Of a DNA stretch of 41,585 nt, positions 40,090 to 41,585 are shown in pieces. The notes under the pieces are model-generated. The model did no database searches. It saw only the letters and a program-made list of their open reading frames with translations, and had not been told where the DNA came from. The stretch comes from an uncultured Lachnospiraceae bacterium (GTDB lineage Bacteria > Bacillota > Clostridia > Lachnospirales > Lachnospiraceae). Position numbers and translations under genes: made by a program. Where the stretch lies: positions 1 to 41,585 of the forward strand of contig CAJTMC010000036.1 of NCBI GenBank assembly GCA_910577115.1, read 5' to 3'. The stretch's first letter is position 1. Each line of letters starts with the position of its first letter.

Positions 40090-41585
40090 ATGAGAGGAAT
40101 TGATACACAGGTCAGAAAGACGAGGCGTGCGATTTTCAGGGAAGTGGCAAATATGGCATATCATTCTGAGAATATTGTAGATGATATGGAAGCGCTTCCG
40201 TACAAGCTGGTTGACACGGAAAATTCGCCGTATTGGGATAACATTTATCGGGAACGTGAGATTGTGCGTGAGCGCACAAGGCTTGCGATGGGAATGTCGC
40301 TGCGCCCCGAGGATGAGCCGGTGCAGGTAAGTCAGGGCGTGGAGGAGAGCAATATAGACGAAAAGTATTATGAGCCGCCTCTGATGCAGGTGATTGCGTC
40401 GGCTTGTAATGCGTGTGCGGAGAATAAATATGAGGTGACAAATAAATGCATGGGCTGTCTTGCGCATCCATGTAACGAGGTGTGTCCGAGAGGGGCAATT
40501 ACCATGCAGAACGGACGCTCGGTGATTGATCAGGAAAAATGTATCAAATGCGGTAAGTGTAAAACAGTCTGTCCGTATGACGCCATTTCCCATCAGCAGC
40601 GTCCCTGCCTTTCGCATTGCGGCGTCAATGCGATTTATTCGGACAAACATGGCAGGGCAGTGATTGATGATGAAAAGTGTGTTTCCTGCGGACAGTGCAT
40701 GGTGAGCTGTCCGTTTGGAGCGATTGCCGATAAGTCGCAAATCTTTCAGCTGATTCGTGCAATGCAGTCCGGAAGAAAAATTATTGCGCAGGTAGCGCCC
40801 GCATTTGTCGGGCAGTTTGGGCCGAAGGTGACACCGGATATGATTAAGACGGCGTTGAAGGAGCTTGGTTTTTATGATGTGTATGAGACGGCGATCGGTG
40901 CGGATATGGGCGCAATGACGGAGGCAGAGCATTACGTGAAGGAGGTTGCAACAGGCGGGCTTCCGTTTCTTCTGACTTCGTGTTGTCCGTCCTGGTCAAT
41001 GCTTGCGAAGAAGTTTTTCCCTGAGACGATTGACAAAATCAGCAATGCCCTTACGCCGATGGTAGCGACTGCAAGGGTGATTAAGGAGGAGCATCCGGAT
41101 GCAAGCGTGGTATTTATCGGGCCTTGTGCGAGCAAAAAGCTTGAGGCAATGCGCAGAACTGTCCGCTCCGACGTGGATTTTGTGATTACGTTTGAGGAGC
41201 TTACGGGAATGTTTGAGGCGAAAGGAATCCTGCTTGAAGAGATAAAGGCGCTTGATACAATGGAGGGTGCGACGGCTGCGGGGCGCGGTTACGGTGTGGC
41301 AGGCGGCGTTGCAAGCGCGATAGAGAGCTGCATTAAGGAGTATTATCCGGATACGGAAATTCACATTGAGCATGCGGAAAGCCTTTCCGAGTGTAAAAAA
41401 ATATTAATGCTTGCAAAGGCGGGGAAGAAAAACGGCTGTCTGATTGAGGGAATGGCCTGTCCCGGCGGGTGCGTGGCAGGAGCGGGAACGAATATCGCAA
41501 TCCCCGTTGCGGCAAAGGATTTACTGAGCTTTAAAAATGCTTCCGAAAAGAAGCTGCCTGAGGCGGATGTGCGCCAGCCGGAATA
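40090..41585 (+). CDS. [FeFe]-hydrogenase, monomeric ferredoxin-type (3' end beyond the window)
   Basis: The frame is open from ATG 40090 to the window edge (498 residues). After an N-terminal region of about 115 residues come three cysteine groups for [4Fe-4S] clusters: Cys120/123/128/132, Cys151/154/157/161 and Cys197/200/203/207. The catalytic H-cluster domain has all three signatures: TSCCPSW (297-302, Cys298/299), GPCASKK (344-350, Cys346) and EGMACPGGC (453-461, Cys457, Cys461). All ligands for the H-cluster are therefore present and it should evolve or take up H2 with ferredoxin. GPC in place of the MPC of classical HydA points to a Group B-like (CpIII-like) enzyme; that is inference from memory. 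The protein lacks only a short C-terminal part, if any. Confidence 0.92.
   Translation, partial: MRGIDTQVRKTRRAIFREVANMAYHSENIVDDMEALPYKLVDTENSPYWDNIYREREIVRERTRLAMGMSLRPEDEPVQVSQGVEESNIDEKYYEPPLMQVIASACNACAENKYEVTNKCMGCLAHPCNEVCPRGAITMQNGRSVIDQEKCIKCGKCKTVCPYDAISHQQRPCLSHCGVNAIYSDKHGRAVIDDEKCVSCGQCMVSCPFGAIADKSQIFQLIRAMQSGRKIIAQVAPAFVGQFGPKVTPDMIKTALKELGFYDVYETAIGADMGAMTEAEHYVKEVATGGLPFLLTSCCPSWSMLAKKFFPETIDKISNALTPMVATARVIKEEHPDASVVFIGPCASKKLEAMRRTVRSDVDFVITFEELTGMFEAKGILLEEIKALDTMEGATAAGRGYGVAGGVASAIESCIKEYYPDTEIHIEHAESLSECKKILMLAKAGKKNGCLIEGMACPGGCVAGAGTNIAIPVAAKDLLSFKNASEKKLPEADVRQPE

Noticed and set aside
40057..40932. Minus-strand frame of 291 codons
   Set aside because: It is the shadow of the hydrogenase gene, which has complete iron-sulfur motifs on the plus strand but is cut by the window edge.
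1..41585. CRISPR array, insertion sequence with DDE transposase, prophage genes
   Set aside because: No regularly spaced repeats, no complete transposase with terminal inverted repeats and no phage structural genes were seen.

Overview
The window reads as a chromosomal segment of an anaerobic, spore-forming Firmicute, most likely a member of the Lachnospiraceae (Clostridium cluster XIVa). The case rests on sporulation genes (yqfC, yqfD, a SpoVB-type flippase, a BofC-like protein), anaerobic redox enzymes (NfnAB, a ferredoxin-type [FeFe]-hydrogenase), formate-tetrahydrofolate ligase, cytoplasmic pectin catabolism, strong GGAGG ribosome sites and moderate GC. Nothing in the sequence lets me name a species.

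Layout. 1-570: the 3' end of a 23S rRNA, then tRNA-Glu, tRNA-Asp and tRNA-Val, with no 5S gene in the adjoining spacer. 573-6518: metY, a conserved membrane protein, a TepA/ClpP-like protease and ftsK/spoIIIE. 6654-13316: fhs, a zinc-ribbon/TPR/chitobiase-C-like membrane protein, nfnA, nfnB, a two-TM protein and rlmH. 13299-15337: a 2.0-kb segment bounded by a 20-nt direct repeat of the last codons of rlmH, carrying two broken genes (a HAD hydrolase and an Rpn-type nuclease). 15402-18114: a phosphatase-like protein, a membrane-anchored Lnb/DUF4105-like protein and an unrecognised exported protein. 18213-20991: an NSS-family symporter and pyrimidine-nucleoside phosphorylase. 21045-26748: yqfC-yqfD-phoH-ybeY, a flippase and a BofC-like protein. 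26806-30654: two FAD oxidoreductases and proB. 30703-34934 (minus strand): a K+/H+-type antiporter preceded by two small membrane-protein genes (45 and 47 aa), an exported 146-aa protein and a MATE transporter. 35233-39827: a pectin-degradation operon (GH28, GH105, CE8, sugar isomerase/epimerase). 40090 to the end: an [FeFe]-hydrogenase cut off by the window edge.

The most interesting structure is at rlmH. In staphylococci the 3' end of this gene (orfX) is the attachment site of SCC elements, and the site encodes the conserved C-terminal Tyr-His-Lys-stop. Here the sequence covering the last five codons, the stop and two further bases is repeated exactly about 2 kb downstream, and both genes in between are disrupted. 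This looks like a small SCC-like or otherwise rlmH-targeting element without its own recombinase. That reading is an inference from the repeat and its position; no recombinase gene is present in the window.

Other points: palindromic elements of shared design follow nfnA and nfnB; a tandem duplication has copied the end of the GH105 gene into its downstream spacer; a Rex-like site lies upstream of the hydrogenase. Several gene starts were moved from the longest open frame to the codon with a good ribosome binding site.
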